Assembly (NCBI RefSeq): GCF_012910885.1
Contig: NZ_WTVM01000007.1
Coordinates: forward strand, 1-59,983
DNA: 59,983 nucleotides
Origin: Azoarcus taiwanensis
GTDB lineage: Bacteria > Pseudomonadota > Gammaproteobacteria > Burkholderiales > Rhodocyclaceae
Reading direction: 5' to 3'
The translations under genes were made by a program, and so were the position numbers. This document shows, piece by piece, positions 38,489 to 49,748 of the stretch (its first letter is position 1; each line of letters starts with the position of its first letter). The notes below the pieces were generated by a model. That model worked only from the letters and a program-made list of their open reading frames with translations, was not told the DNA's origin and made no database searches.

Positions 38489-40102
38489 ATGGACTATCGC
38501 AATCCGGCCGAATGCCTTGACCTGCTGAAACGGCTGAATCCGGTCAACGTCGATGAAACCCAGAAGTCGCTGTCCGACATGGTCAGCGGACTGCTCGACG
38601 GCACCGCACCATCGAACCAGCACCTGGAGGTACTCGAAGCCGCACGGGAAACGATAACCCTGGTCCAGGCTGAACTGGCCAAGCGGTATGCCTCCCGTTC
38701 ACTGCCACCCGACAGCATCGAGAACGCCACTCTGAAGCGCGTGGTGGCGCTGTGGCGCAACCTCGCCGAATCCTATGCGGAAATCACTCGCCGGGACGCC
38801 ACCTCGGGCACGCTCGACGACCAGCGCGCACTGCTTGCCCAGCGTCGGGTCCATTACAAAGGGCTTGCCCTGCTCGAATACTTCCGCGCACACCGTGCGG
38901 TACCAATCGGCATGTGGGCCGAACTGCAAGAGAGCTTCTCGATGGCCGAGGCACAGGGTGTCGCCGACATCCGGGTCGCAGACACGCTCAACCAGATCTG
39001 GCGGGCGCAGAGCGCGACCGAAGCTTTCATCACTTTTCTGCTGGTCGACCTCTCCAACCCTTTCGGGCGGGGAGAGCGGGAGTTCAACTGGATTTGTCGC
39101 TGGTCGCAGCGCTTTGCGCCTTACTGCACTTTGCTCGGCGCCAAGGATGCCGATCCGGCCGTCAAGCCGACCAGCTACGGGATAGACCTTGCAGCCGACC
39201 ACGGCCTGCGCCCCATCGGTGTGCTGAACGCGACAAGCAAGACCTTGCGACGCTTCGATGGCAGCAGGCTCGCGGGCCAGATTCAGGCGGTGCTCGGGCA
39301 GCTCAAGCAAGGGGTGACTCCAGCGTCTCTCGGCCTGGGGTCGGATTGTGCTGCCGAAGCAAGCGCAAAGCTGTTGCTGTCGCTTTACCGCCCCTGGGGT
39401 CTGGCGTCGGTCGGACGCCGCTTTCCCCGCCGCGGCGGACGCGGCCATGTTGAGCTGACCGGAGACTGGCTTGCGATCGGTTTTCACGTGCAGGGAAAGC
39501 TGTTCGAACAGCCGGGCGGGGCACCGGTCACGCGCAGTCTGCGCAGTGACATCACTTTGCTGACTTTTGGCGAACGGGCTGATGGCCGCAACCTGGACGA
39601 CGTCGAACTGCAGCGACGTCGCGAGGCCGACAAGCTCGGCTTCGTCTGCGGCCGTTGGGAAATAAGAGATCAGTCGGTAGGGGGCTTCCGCCTTTCCCAG
39701 CTGCAGTCCCCAGAGCGCCTCGAGCATCATCAACTCGTCGGCTTGCGCCCTGCTGACGGCGGCCACTTCCTGCTTGGCCAGATCAGCTGGCTGATGTTTC
39801 ACGATGACGGCATGCTCGAGGCCGGGATCAACATGCTGAATGGTATCCCGCGTGTTGTCGCCGTTCGCCAGGTGGGCATGCAGGCCACCGTGCGCGGTGC
39901 GTATCAGCAGGCTTTCAGCCTTCCGGAGACGCCAGCCCTCAAGCGGCCGCGGTCGCTCGTTCTTCCGGCCGGCTGGTTCCAGCCGCACCGTGTAATCGAG
40001 ATCCACGATGGCGAAGTCAAACAAGTGCGACTGACCACGCTGTTGCAGCGTGGCGCCAACTACGACCAGGTCGCCTACGAAGCAGTCACATCGAGCACTT
40101 GA
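38489..40102 (+). CDS. Conserved protein with possible PilZ-like C-terminal domain
   Basis: A 537-aa cytoplasmic-looking protein. The first ~330 residues are largely helical. After about residue 400, QRRREADKLGFVCGRW followed by DQSVGG resembles the arginine cluster and D/N-x-S-x-x-G of PilZ c-di-GMP receptors; beta-rich sequence follows. I recognise the general type from betaproteobacteria but not a characterised member. It lies 44 bases after the HIT gene and converges with phoR. A c-di-GMP-responsive role is inference only. Confidence 0.55.
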   Translation: MDYRNPAECLDLLKRLNPVNVDETQKSLSDMVSGLLDGTAPSNQHLEVLEAARETITLVQAELAKRYASRSLPPDSIENATLKRVVALWRNLAESYAEITRRDATSGTLDDQRALLAQRRVHYKGLALLEYFRAHRAVPIGMWAELQESFSMAEAQGVADIRVADTLNQIWRAQSATEAFITFLLVDLSNPFGRGEREFNWICRWSQRFAPYCTLLGAKDADPAVKPTSYGIDLAADHGLRPIGVLNATSKTLRRFDGSRLAGQIQAVLGQLKQGVTPASLGLGSDCAAEASAKLLLSLYRPWGLASVGRRFPRRGGRGHVELTGDWLAIGFHVQGKLFEQPGGAPVTRSLRSDITLLTFGERADGRNLDDVELQRRREADKLGFVCGRWEIRDQSVGGFRLSQLQSPERLEHHQLVGLRPADGGHFLLGQISWLMFHDDGMLEAGINMLNGIPRVVAVRQVGMQATVRGAYQQAFSLPETPALKRPRSLVLPAGWFQPHRVIEIHDGEVKQVRLTTLLQRGANYDQVAYEAVTSST

Positions 40103-40111
40103 GTGCTCGCC

Positions 40112-41455
40112 TCAATGACGGAGCCGATTCGCCGGGAAGACAACGCTGAACCGGCTCCCCTTGCCCGCTTCGCTCTCGATTTGAAGCTCACCGTGATGCC
40201 TTGAGAGGATGTGCTTGACGATCGCCAGGCCGAGACCGGTGCCTCCGGTCTCGCGTGAGCGGCTCCGGTCCACCCGGAAGAAGCGCTCGGTCAGACGACT
40301 GATGTGTTCAGGTGCGATTCCGATACCGTTGTCTTCGACCGTGAACTCGGCACCCTTGCGGGTATGCTGCCAGCCAATGCTGATCGTTCCGCCCGGTTGC
40401 GTGTAACGCACCGCGTTGCTCGCGAGGTTGGCGAATGCCGAGTGCAGTTCCTTCTGGCTGCCCAGCAACTGGTCGCCTTCATCACGCTCGTCGATCAGCA
40501 GCTTGACCTCATGCCGACCGGCAGACAACAACTCTGCCTCCTGATGGACCTTGCGCACGAGGTCGAGAACGCTGACGCGCTCTTCCCGCGGCGGCGGCGC
40601 GCCGGTTTCCAGCGCGGACAGCGCCAGCAAGTCCTCGATCAGGCGCTGCATGCGCACGGACTGCTCGAGTGCGAGATTGAGATAACGTAGAACGTCCTCG
40701 CGCGGCAGGTCATCCAGCCCGTCCATCACCGTCTCCACGAAACCACCAACCACGGTGAGCGGTGTGCGTAGCTCGTGCGAGACGTTGGCAATGAAGTCGC
40801 GGCGCATCGTCTCCAGCTTCTCTATCTGGGTGATATCGCGCGACACCAGCATTTGCCGGTCTTCGGCAAAGGGAACCCGCTGAATCATGAGGCGGATCGC
40901 GGGCCTGCGCGGAGACGGAATCACCAGGGGCTCATCTGACGGCCCTTTCTCGAGGTAGCTCAACAGCTCAGGGTGGCGCACCAGTCCGACCAGCGGATGC
41001 CCCAGGTCGGATAGGTGATTGAGCCCGAAGTGCTGCTCGGCCTTCTGGTTGATCCATTCGATACGACCGTCGTCACCGAGGTAGATGACGCCATCGGGCA
41101 TCGCCTGACTGGCGGCACGGAAGCGCTCGAGCGAAGCGACCAGTTTGTCGTGTCGCTGCTGCAGATCTCGCAGTCGCTGGTCGAGCCGTTTGAAAACCGG
41201 CGCCCACTCGCCGCTACCCTCGGGTACCTGTTGCGCGTCCTCCAGCCAGAACTGCAGGCGCGCCAGGTTGAGCAAATGCCGGAAAATGATCGCCAGCATT
41301 CCGAACATGATTACGGCAACGGCCAACCCGGAGCCGACAGACCACAGCGTGGCAAGGCCAAGCAAGCCGGTGGCGGCCAGTGCATAAAGAGTCGGAATCC
41401 AGACGGGACGTGAGGGAGGCGGCATGATCGATGTTAGTGCGGCATCGCTGCTCAT
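40112..41455 (-). CDS. phoR: Phosphate-regulon sensor histidine kinase PhoR
   Basis: A 447-aa membrane kinase. Two membrane helices lie near 20-60 with almost no periplasmic loop, as in PhoR. A PAS domain follows (ASQAMPDGVIYLGDDG), then the dimerisation box VSHELRTPL with the phosphorylated His227, and the ATPase motifs N (LASNAVRYT), G1 (DNGIGI), F (RFFRVD) and G2 (GGTGLGLAIVK). It phosphorylates PhoB when phosphate is scarce, under PstSCAB-PhoU control. It lies 111 bases downstream of phoB. Confidence 0.92.
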   Translation of the reverse strand: MSSDAALTSIMPPPSRPVWIPTLYALAATGLLGLATLWSVGSGLAVAVIMFGMLAIIFRHLLNLARLQFWLEDAQQVPEGSGEWAPVFKRLDQRLRDLQQRHDKLVASLERFRAASQAMPDGVIYLGDDGRIEWINQKAEQHFGLNHLSDLGHPLVGLVRHPELLSYLEKGPSDEPLVIPSPRRPAIRLMIQRVPFAEDRQMLVSRDITQIEKLETMRRDFIANVSHELRTPLTVVGGFVETVMDGLDDLPREDVLRYLNLALEQSVRMQRLIEDLLALSALETGAPPPREERVSVLDLVRKVHQEAELLSAGRHEVKLLIDERDEGDQLLGSQKELHSAFANLASNAVRYTQPGGTISIGWQHTRKGAEFTVEDNGIGIAPEHISRLTERFFRVDRSRSRETGGTGLGLAIVKHILSRHHGELQIESEAGKGSRFSVVFPANRLRH

Positions 41456-41566
41456 TGTACGCGCGCTGCGGACGCAACCGCCCTCCGCATCAGCGGACTT
41501 GATGGTGGACGCCCACCACCGGTCTGCGCTGTCGCGTGCCCCCGGGACGACGGCGACGATCAGTTT

Positions 41567-42268
41567 TCAGGTGTTGCTTTCGAGCTGAGTGGAGAACCGG
41601 TAGCCACTGCCGCGCACGGTCTGCACGAGTGCGTCATGGCCGGTTTGTTCGAGAGCCGAACGCAACCGGCGGATATGCACATCCACCGTGCGCTCCTCGA
41701 CGAACACATGGTCACCCCACACGCGATCGAGCAGTTGGGTGCGCGAATGCACCCGCTCGGGATGCGTCATGAGAAAGTGCAGCAGCCGGAACTCGGTCGG
41801 GCCCAGAGACAGCGACTGACCGTTCGCACTGACGCGGTGCGTGCTCGGATCCAGGCGAATGCCACCGGCCTCGACCGGGTCGTCGGTGACCTGCGGGGCG
41901 CGCCGACGCAATACCGCCTTGATGCGGGCAACGAGCTCTCGCGGGCTGAACGGTTTGGTGATGTAATCGTCCGCGCCGGTATCCAGTCCAACCACCTTGT
42001 CCTGCTCTTCGCCGCGGGCGGTCAGCATGATGATCGGCACCGGCCGGGTTCGCTCGTCCGCGCGAAGCCGGCGCGCCAGCTCAACACCCGACATGCCGGG
42101 CAGCATCCAGTCGAGCAGGATGAGGTCCGGCAAGGCCTCGCGCACCATGCGCTCGGCGGTTTCCGCGTCCGAGACCCGCACCACGTGGTGGCCCGCTCGG
42201 GTGAGATTCACCGCTATGAGCTCCTGGATCGCAGGCTCGTCTTCTACAAGAAGAATATTGGCAGGCAT
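41567..42268 (-). CDS. phoB: Phosphate-regulon response regulator PhoB
   Basis: A 233-aa OmpR-type regulator. The receiver domain has ILLVEDEPAI, phospho-acceptor Asp53 (LILLDWMLPG) and Lys in TKPFSPREL. The winged-helix domain carries GPTEFRLLHFLM and RTVDVHIRRLR. The ATG at 42268 (MPANILLVEDE) is set by GGGAG just upstream; the longer frame to 42538 is non-coding. A Pho box lies 42 bases ahead, so PhoB likely activates its own gene. Confidence 0.95.
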   Translation of the reverse strand: MPANILLVEDEPAIQELIAVNLTRAGHHVVRVSDAETAERMVREALPDLILLDWMLPGMSGVELARRLRADERTRPVPIIMLTARGEEQDKVVGLDTGADDYITKPFSPRELVARIKAVLRRRAPQVTDDPVEAGGIRLDPSTHRVSANGQSLSLGPTEFRLLHFLMTHPERVHSRTQLLDRVWGDHVFVEERTVDVHIRRLRSALEQTGHDALVQTVRGSGYRFSTQLESNT

Positions 42269-42293
42269 GACTGCTCCCTCTGTGAGAGCCTGC

Positions 42294-42327
42294 AGTGTAT
42301 TGCAGCTATTTGACGTTTTTGTGACAA
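42294..42327 (-). promoter_or_regulatory. Pho box and -10 element of phoBR
   Basis: On the minus strand 42327-42310 reads TTGTCACAAAAACGTCAA. This is two TGTCA-like repeats 11 bases apart, matching 13 of 18 positions of the Pho box CTGTCATAWAWCTGTCAY. TACACT (42299-42294) follows after 10 bases, the normal Pho box to -10 distance. Confidence 0.75.
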
Positions 42328-42446
42328 CATAAACCGCTCCGCCCGACACACTCCCGCTTGCACGACCGCCGACCCGCAAGGGCTTTAACGGCCGGGGATT
42401 CGGGTATGATTGGGACCCCAACCCAAAACCTGGTTCACCCCTCGCC

Positions 42447-42869
42447 ATGGCCGGACTAGACAAGAACACACCGATCCCCACCGACATCACGATGCATCGC
42501 AAGTCACGACTGCTCGAGATCACATTCGACGACGGCAATCGCTTTTCGCTGCCGTTCGAGTTTTTGCGAGTCTACTCTCCCTCCGCGGAGGTGCGCGGTC
42601 ACGGACCGGGGCAGGAGGTGCTGCAGGTCGGCAAGCAGGATGTCTACATCACCGGTCTCGACCCTGTAGGCAACTATGCGATCAAACCGACGTTTTCGGA
42701 CGGGCACGACAGCGGCTTGTATTCCTGGGACTACCTCTACATGTTGGGCAGTCGCTACGAGGCGTTGTGGGAAGAGTACCTCGCACGCCTCGAGGCCGAG
42801 GGCGCGAGTCGCGACCCGGCTCTCGCGCCTCCGCCCGCCCCGAAATCGAGTGGTTGTTCAAAGCACTGA
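42447..42869 (+). CDS. DUF971 (gamma-butyrobetaine hydroxylase-like N-terminal) protein
   Basis: A 140-aa protein. [20 protein letters not shown] followed by [14 protein letters not shown] is the DUF971 signature, related to the N-terminal zinc/iron-binding domain of GBBH hydroxylases. Proteins of this group are linked to iron-sulfur assembly or handling in some bacteria, but function here is unproven. The C-terminal tail is Pro-rich and ends SGCSKH. The stop lies 2 bases before the ubiE start, implying coupled translation. Confidence 0.88.
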   Translation: MAGLDKNTPIPTDITMHRKSRLLEITFDDGNRFSLPFEFLRVYSPSAEVRGHGPGQEVLQVGKQDVYITGLDPVGNYAIKPTFSDGHDSGLYSWDYLYMLGSRYEALWEEYLARLEAEGASRDPALAPPPAPKSSGCSKH

Positions 42870-42871
42870 GC

Positions 42872-43609
42872 ATGAGCGATAACAAGACACACTTCGGCTT
42901 TCAGTCGGTCCCCGAGGCCGAGAAGAGCAAACACGTCGAAAAGGTTTTTTCGTCGGTGGCGAATCGCTACGACATCATGAACGACTTGATGTCGCTCGGA
43001 CTTCACCGCCTCTGGAAAACATTCACGATCCAGATTTCCGGCGTGGGACCGGGCGACCGCGTGCTCGACGTCGCCGGCGGCACCGCCGATCTGTCGCTCG
43101 CCTTTTCCCGCAAGGTCGGTTCAAGCGGACAGGTATGGCTCACGGATATCAACCATGCGATGCTCGCGCGCGGGCGTGACCGGCTGATCGACAACGGATT
43201 CAACGGGCCAGTCGCACAGTGTGACGCCGAGAAGCTTCCGTTTCCGTCAAACTGGTTCGATTGCGTGACCGTTGCTTTCGGCCTGCGCAACATGACCCAC
43301 AAGGACCAGGCGCTTGCAGAAATGCTTCGCGTGCTGCGACCCGGCGGGCGTCTGCTGGTACTCGAGTTCTCCAAGGTATGGGGTCCGCTGGCGCCGGCGT
43401 ACGACTTCTATTCGTTCAAGATTCTCCCGTGGATGGGGCAGCGCGTGGCGAATGACGCCGACAGCTACCGCTATCTGGCGGAATCGATCCGGATGCACCC
43501 ATCCCAGGACGAGCTCAAGCAGTTGATGGAACAAGTCGGTCTCAAGCGAGTCGACTACTTCAACATGACCGGTGGTGTGGTCTGCCTGCACCGCGGCTAC
43601 AAGATGTGA
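42872..43609 (+). CDS. ubiE: Ubiquinone/menaquinone methyltransferase UbiE
   Basis: A 245-aa SAM-dependent C-methyltransferase of quinone synthesis. [11 protein letters not shown] opens the family, [17 protein letters not shown] is the first signature, [10 protein letters not shown] (65-74) binds SAM and [13 protein letters not shown] is the second signature. The start at 42872 ([10 protein letters not shown]) directly follows the DUF971 stop; the longer frame overlaps that gene. Confidence 0.96.
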   Translation: MSDNKTHFGFQSVPEAEKSKHVEKVFSSVANRYDIMNDLMSLGLHRLWKTFTIQISGVGPGDRVLDVAGGTADLSLAFSRKVGSSGQVWLTDINHAMLARGRDRLIDNGFNGPVAQCDAEKLPFPSNWFDCVTVAFGLRNMTHKDQALAEMLRVLRPGGRLLVLEFSKVWGPLAPAYDFYSFKILPWMGQRVANDADSYRYLAESIRMHPSQDELKQLMEQVGLKRVDYFNMTGGVVCLHRGYKM

Positions 43610-43658
43610 GCCTGGGCGCTCGCGTTTTCCGATTTCGTTTCAAGGAGTCCATAACAAG

Positions 43659-44522
43659 ATGAAGCATCTAGTGATCAGTTTCGTCGTCGCCATCTTCGCT
43701 TTCGCCGGATTCGTGCCTGATGCCGAAGCGCGTCGGCTGGGCGGGGGCAGCAGCTTCGGCATGCAACGCCAGGCAACCCCGCCGTCCCAACCCCGGCAAC
43801 CTGCGGCCACGCCTCAGCGCCAGGGCCAGGGTGCGGCAGCACAACAGGGCGGTCGCTCCTGGATGGGTCCGATCGCGGGCCTCGCTGCAGGTCTCGGCCT
43901 TGCCGCCCTGTTCTCGCACCTCGGGTTGGGCGAGGGGTTCGCCTCCTTCGTGCTCATCGCACTGATGGTGCTCGCCGCGGTCATGCTCTTCCGCATGCTG
44001 TCGCGTCGTGCCGCTGCAAACCAGGGCGGCCGTAACGGACAAATGCAGTTCGCAGCCGCCGGTCAAGGCGCCGGCCGCCCCGAGCCCGCCGCGCCGTTTC
44101 ATCAACCGATGAGCGCCAGCGCTTCGGTGGCACCCGCGGTTGCCAGTCAGCACCCTGATTTCGATGCAGAAGGCTTCGCCCGCCAGGCCAAGGTCAACTT
44201 CATCCGCCTGCAAGCCGCACACGATGAGGGCAACCTCGACGATATCCGCGAGTTCACCACACCCGAGATGTTCGCCGAGATCCGCATGCAGATGAACGAC
44301 TTCCACACCCCCGGGCAGCGGACCGATGTCGTGGAGCTCAACGCCGAGGTCATCGAGGTCGAAGAGGAGGAGAGCCGTTACGTCGTCAGCGTGCGTTTCA
44401 ACGGCCTCCTGCGTGAAGAAGCCGGTAGCGCGCCGACGGCCTTCGACGAAATCTGGCATCTCACGAAATCGAAGGTCTCCGACCGCGGCTGGCTGATTGC
44501 CGGCATCCAGCAAGTTGCCTGA
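43659..44522 (+). CDS. Tim44-like domain membrane protein
   Basis: A 287-aa protein. The signal sequence (HLVISFVVAIFAFAGFVPDAEA) is followed by RRLGGGSSFGMQRQ, a Gln/Pro-rich linker and two membrane helices at about 75-112. The C-terminal ~125 residues are a Tim44/MBA1-like domain beginning FDAEGFARQAKVNFIRLQAAHDEGNL. The ATG at 43659 has AAGGAG upstream. Such proteins are common beside ubiE-ubiJ in betaproteobacteria. Role unknown, possibly membrane-protein handling. Confidence 0.88.
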   Translation: MKHLVISFVVAIFAFAGFVPDAEARRLGGGSSFGMQRQATPPSQPRQPAATPQRQGQGAAAQQGGRSWMGPIAGLAAGLGLAALFSHLGLGEGFASFVLIALMVLAAVMLFRMLSRRAAANQGGRNGQMQFAAAGQGAGRPEPAAPFHQPMSASASVAPAVASQHPDFDAEGFARQAKVNFIRLQAAHDEGNLDDIREFTTPEMFAEIRMQMNDFHTPGQRTDVVELNAEVIEVEEEESRYVVSVRFNGLLREEAGSAPTAFDEIWHLTKSKVSDRGWLIAGIQQVA

Positions 44523-44543
44523 GCACGCGATGGTCTAACGCTT

Positions 44544-44583
44544 CGGTCTGCACGGCGCTGGTCTCCCGGCGCCGTGCAGACCG
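44544..44583. terminator. 15-bp perfect stem-loop after the Tim44-like gene
   Basis: Bases 44544-44558 and 44569-44583 are exact inverted copies with a 10-base loop, 22 bases after the stop. No T-run follows, so it may be a transcript-stabilising hairpin or a Rho-assisted terminator. Confidence 0.6.
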
Positions 44584-44749
44584 CTGCGACACAACTTCCG
44601 GTGGCCGTACGAGCGCAAACCTGATTAGCAGGTACTCAGCTCGGCATGGGGAAGTGCTGGATGGTAAGGGCTTTACTCTTCGCGCAGGTGTCAGATCGCC
44701 CCAAGCCGATGGCCATTGGTGTTGCCTTCCAATTCATAACCCGATTCAG

Positions 44750-45346
44750 ATGCAACTACCCGCAGCCCTCCTGATCGCACCGCTGAATCATGTACTGGCT
44801 GGCAACGCCTGGGCGCTGGAACGTCTTCGTCCTCATGGTGGAGCCGTCGTCTGGATTCACCTGGACGCGCTGGAACTCAGGCTCGAGATCGACCCCCAGG
44901 GGCTGTTTGCCGCCAACACCAGCGAAGTCGAACCCGATGTCACGATCACGGTGCCACTTGCGTCCGTACCCAAGTTCGCCTTTGAAGATCAGCAAAATGC
45001 GATGGGTGCGGTTCGGCTTTCGGGCAACGCTGAATTGGCCGACACAGTCGCGTTCGTGCTCCGCCATCTCGAATGGGACGTCGAAGCCGACCTGGCCGGA
45101 TTCGTCGGTGACATCGCAGCCCACCGCATCGTCGGCGGATTTCGCCGGCTCACACCGGTGCCACGACGGGCGGCCGAATCTGTCGCCGACAACCTGCGTG
45201 ACTACCTTGTCGAAGAGCAGCCCCTGCTCGTTGGGAAGGCAGCCGTCGCGCCGGTCGATTCCGACGTCCGAGCCTTGCGAGACGACATCGCACGACTCGA
45301 AAAGCGGATCTCCCGGCTAGCCCGGATTCCTCGCAGCGGCGCGTAG
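44750..45346 (+). CDS. ubiJ: Ubiquinone biosynthesis accessory factor UbiJ (SCP2 domain)
   Basis: A 198-aa protein. The N-terminal two-thirds is an SCP2-like lipid-binding domain (LPAALLIAPLNHVLA at the start, MGAVRLSGNAELADTVAFVLRHLEWD in the middle). The C-terminal end DSDVRALRDDIARLEKRISRL is the coiled coil typical of UbiJ. UbiJ supports the UbiK/UbiJ complex holding hydrophobic quinone intermediates. In E. coli it lies in ubiE-ubiJ-ubiB; here a Tim44-like gene lies between and ubiB is not downstream. The frame is open to 44654, but the ATG at 44750 gives the family N-terminus. Confidence 0.88.
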   Translation: MQLPAALLIAPLNHVLAGNAWALERLRPHGGAVVWIHLDALELRLEIDPQGLFAANTSEVEPDVTITVPLASVPKFAFEDQQNAMGAVRLSGNAELADTVAFVLRHLEWDVEADLAGFVGDIAAHRIVGGFRRLTPVPRRAAESVADNLRDYLVEEQPLLVGKAAVAPVDSDVRALRDDIARLEKRISRLARIPRSGA

Positions 45347-45354
45347 CAAAAACT

Positions 45355-45380
45355 AAAAAAGGCGACCCTCGGGCCGCCTT
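45355..45380 (-). terminator. Rho-independent terminator of the atp operon
   Basis: AAGGCG/CGCCTT with an inner CCC/GGG stem (45359-45380) is followed on the minus strand by a T-run (45360-45355). It lies 24 bases after the atpC stop and, in the other direction, after ubiJ. Confidence 0.8.
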
Positions 45381-45403
45381 CTTCAGTCTATCCGCAAAGC
45401 GGA

Positions 45404-45829
45404 TCAGTGACCGCGCTTCTTCAGCTTCTGGATTGCAGCGATTTGCGCAATCGCTTCCATCAGCTCGGCCTGAGCCTTCACATAATCGATCTTCGCCGCC
45501 TGGCTCTTCAACGCTTCTTCGGCCTTCTTCTTGGCTTCGAGCGCCTTGGCCTCGTCCAGATCTGCCCCGCGGATGGCGGTGTCAGCAAGCACGGTGACCA
45601 AACCCGGTTGCACTTCGAGAATGCCACCCGCCACGAAGATCAGCTCTTCGTCGGTTTGATTCGGTACCTTGACTCGAACGGCACCCGGCTTGATGCGTGT
45701 CATCAGCGGCATGTGCCCAGGCAGAATGCCGAGCTCCCCGGTTTCGCCGGGCAGCGCGACGAATTCGGCCAGACCGGAGAAGATCTCTTCTTCCGCGCTG
45801 ACGACGTCGACGTGAACCGTCATTGCCAT
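45404..45829 (-). CDS. atpC: ATP synthase epsilon subunit
   Basis: A 141-aa central-stalk subunit that links rotation to the c-ring and can inhibit hydrolysis. The N-terminal beta-sandwich has [16 protein letters not shown] and [19 protein letters not shown]. The C-terminal helical hairpin is Ala/Lys/Glu-rich. It is the last gene of atpIBEFHAGDC and is followed by a terminator. Confidence 0.97.
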   Translation of the reverse strand: MAMTVHVDVVSAEEEIFSGLAEFVALPGETGELGILPGHMPLMTRIKPGAVRVKVPNQTDEELIFVAGGILEVQPGLVTVLADTAIRGADLDEAKALEAKKKAEEALKSQAAKIDYVKAQAELMEAIAQIAAIQKLKKRGH

Positions 45830-45886
45830 AATGGTGTCCTCTTGGTTACTGTGAGCCGGTGTTCTTCACCGGCCCACAGGTCAGCC

Positions 45887-47299
<1,413 letters not shown>

Positions 47300-47309
47300 T
47301 CAAAATTCG

Positions 47310-48176
47310 TTAGACCGCCGCGGCACCGCCGACGATTTCGGACAATTCCTTGGTGATCGCAGCCTGGCGGGTCTTGTTATAGACCAGTTGCAGTTCTCCG
47401 ATCACGTTCTTCGCATTGTCCGACGCAGCCTTCATCGCAACCATTCGCGCGCTCTGCTCCGACGCCATGTTTTCCGCCACCGCCTGATACACCAGTGCCT
47501 CGATGTAACGAAGCAGTAGTTCATCAATGACGACCTGCGGATCCGGCTCGTACAGGTAGTCCCAGGACGCGTCCGGCGTGCCGAGCTTCTCGCCCGTCAG
47601 CGGCAGCAACTGGTCAAGCACCGGCTCCTGCTTCATCGTATTGACGAAGCGGGTGTAGGCGATATGCACCGAGTCAAGCTCACCTTTCTGGAACAGGTCG
47701 AGCATGATCTTGACCGGCCCGATCAGATTTTCCAGATGCGGCGTGTCGCCGAGTTGAACCACCTGCGACACGACCTTGGCGCCCATGCGTTGCATGAAGC
47801 CAAGGCCCTTGTTGCCGATGCAGCATGCCTGGATCGAGGCGCCGGCGGCGTCCCATTCCTTCATCGCGCCCAGCGCAACCCGTTGGATGTTGGTGTTGAG
47901 ACCGCCACACAATCCCTTGTCAGTGGTGACGAGGATCAAGCCAACTCGCTTGTTCTCGGCTTTACGGACGAGGAACGGGTGCTTGTAGTCGGTAACGTTG
48001 GCCTGCGAAAGATTCGCAGCGAGGCGGCGGATCTTCTCGGCGTACGGACGGGCGGACCGCATCCGTTCCTGCGCCTTGCGCATCTTGGATGCGGCCACCA
48101 TCTCCATGGCCTTGGTGATCTTGCGCGTGTTCTGCACGCTCTTGATCTGGGTTCGGATTTCCTTACCGCTTGCCAT
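47310..48176 (-). CDS. atpG: ATP synthase gamma subunit
   Basis: A 288-aa rotor shaft subunit. The N-terminal helix [25 protein letters not shown] and the C-terminal helix [31 protein letters not shown] form the coiled-coil shaft, with [12 protein letters not shown] in the Rossmann-like part. Confidence 0.98.
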   Translation of the reverse strand: MASGKEIRTQIKSVQNTRKITKAMEMVAASKMRKAQERMRSARPYAEKIRRLAANLSQANVTDYKHPFLVRKAENKRVGLILVTTDKGLCGGLNTNIQRVALGAMKEWDAAGASIQACCIGNKGLGFMQRMGAKVVSQVVQLGDTPHLENLIGPVKIMLDLFQKGELDSVHIAYTRFVNTMKQEPVLDQLLPLTGEKLGTPDASWDYLYEPDPQVVIDELLLRYIEALVYQAVAENMASEQSARMVAMKAASDNAKNVIGELQLVYNKTRQAAITKELSEIVGGAAAV

Positions 48177-48197
48177 AATGCGTCTCCGTCAGCGGGC

Positions 48198-49736
48198 TCA
48201 GGACCAGCTCTTCTTGAACTCCTGGACCGCACCGGCGAGTTCCTTCTCGCCATCGGCGTCGAGTTCACGCTTGTCGAGAATCCGGGAAATCAGGGCCGAA
48301 TGCTTGGACTTGACGTGATCGAGCAGCCCGTGCTCGAACTTGAGCAAGCGGTCCACCTCGATATCATCGAAGTAGCCGTTATTCACCGAGTAGAGCACGA
48401 TCGCCATCTCGGCAATCGACATCGGCGAGTACTGCTGCTGCTTCATGAGTTCGGTCACGCGACGGCCACGCTCGAGCTGCTTGCGGGTCGCATCGTCAAG
48501 ATCGGATGCAAACTGGGCGAAGGCTGCGAGTTCGCGATACTGCGCCAAGTCGGTACGGATACCACCGGAGAGCTTCTTGATGACCTTGGTCTGCGCGGCG
48601 CCACCAACGCGCGACACCGAAATACCGGCGTTGATCGCGGGACGGATACCAGCGTTAAACAGGTCGGTCTCGAGGAAGATCTGGCCGTCGGTAATCGAGA
48701 TCACGTTGGTCGGAACGAACGCGGACACGTCACCGGCCTGGGTTTCGATGACCGGCAGTGCGGTCAGCGAACCGGTCTTGCCCTTGACTTCGCCGTTGGT
48801 GAACTTCTCAACGTAGTCGGCATTCACGCGCGCGGCGCGCTCGAGCAGACGGGAGTGGAGATAGAACACGTCACCGGGGTAGGCTTCACGGCCCGGCGGA
48901 CGACGCAGCAGCAGGGAGACCTGACGATAGGCCCAGGCTTGCTTGGTAAGATCGTCATAAACGATGAGCGCGTCCTGGCCGCGATCGCGGAAGTACTCGC
49001 CCATGGTGCAGCCGGCGTAGGCCGACAGATACTGCATCGCGGCCGACTCGGATGCCGATGCGGCAACGACGATGGTGTACTCAAGAGCGCCGTGCTCTTC
49101 GAGCTTGCGCACCACGTTGTTGATGGTCGAGGCTTTCTGACCGATCGCAACGTAGACGCAGAACATGTTCTGGCCTTTCTGGTTGATGATCGCGTCGACA
49201 GCGACCGCGGTCTTGCCGGTCTGACGGTCACCGATGATCAGCTCGCGCTGGCCACGACCGATAGGCACCATCGAGTCGACCGACTTGAGACCGGTTTGAA
49301 CCGGCTCGGACACCGACTGGCGGGCGATGACGCCCGGGGCGACCTTCTCGATCTTGTCGGTCAGCTTGGCGTTGATCGGGCCCTTGCCGTCGATCGGCTG
49401 GCCAAGTCCATTGACCACGCGGCCCAACAGCTCGGGACCAACCGGCACTTCGAGGATTCGACCGGTCGCCTTGACCGTCGAACCTTCGGTGATGTGCTCG
49501 TACTCGCCGAGCACAACGGCGCCGACGGAGTCGCGCTCGAGGTTGAGTGCCAGACCGAAGGTGTTACCCGGAAACTCCAGCATTTCGCCCTGCATCACAT
49601 CCGCAAGACCATGCACGCGGCAGATGCCGTCAGTCACCGAAACCACCGTGCCTTCATTCCGCGACGCTGCAGCAAGCTGCAGGTTCTGGATGCGGCTCTT
49701 AATCAGATCACTGATTTCAGAGGGGTTGAGTTGCAT
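48198..49736 (-). CDS. atpA: ATP synthase alpha subunit
   Basis: A 512-aa non-catalytic F1 subunit. The N-terminus [19 protein letters not shown] contacts the peripheral stalk. Walker A GDRQTGKT lies at 169-176 and the signature [17 protein letters not shown] is present. Twelve bases separate it from atpH. Confidence 0.98.
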   Translation of the reverse strand: MQLNPSEISDLIKSRIQNLQLAAASRNEGTVVSVTDGICRVHGLADVMQGEMLEFPGNTFGLALNLERDSVGAVVLGEYEHITEGSTVKATGRILEVPVGPELLGRVVNGLGQPIDGKGPINAKLTDKIEKVAPGVIARQSVSEPVQTGLKSVDSMVPIGRGQRELIIGDRQTGKTAVAVDAIINQKGQNMFCVYVAIGQKASTINNVVRKLEEHGALEYTIVVAASASESAAMQYLSAYAGCTMGEYFRDRGQDALIVYDDLTKQAWAYRQVSLLLRRPPGREAYPGDVFYLHSRLLERAARVNADYVEKFTNGEVKGKTGSLTALPVIETQAGDVSAFVPTNVISITDGQIFLETDLFNAGIRPAINAGISVSRVGGAAQTKVIKKLSGGIRTDLAQYRELAAFAQFASDLDDATRKQLERGRRVTELMKQQQYSPMSIAEMAIVLYSVNNGYFDDIEVDRLLKFEHGLLDHVKSKHSALISRILDKRELDADGEKELAGAVQEFKKSWS

Positions 49737-49748
49737 TTACGTATGCTC

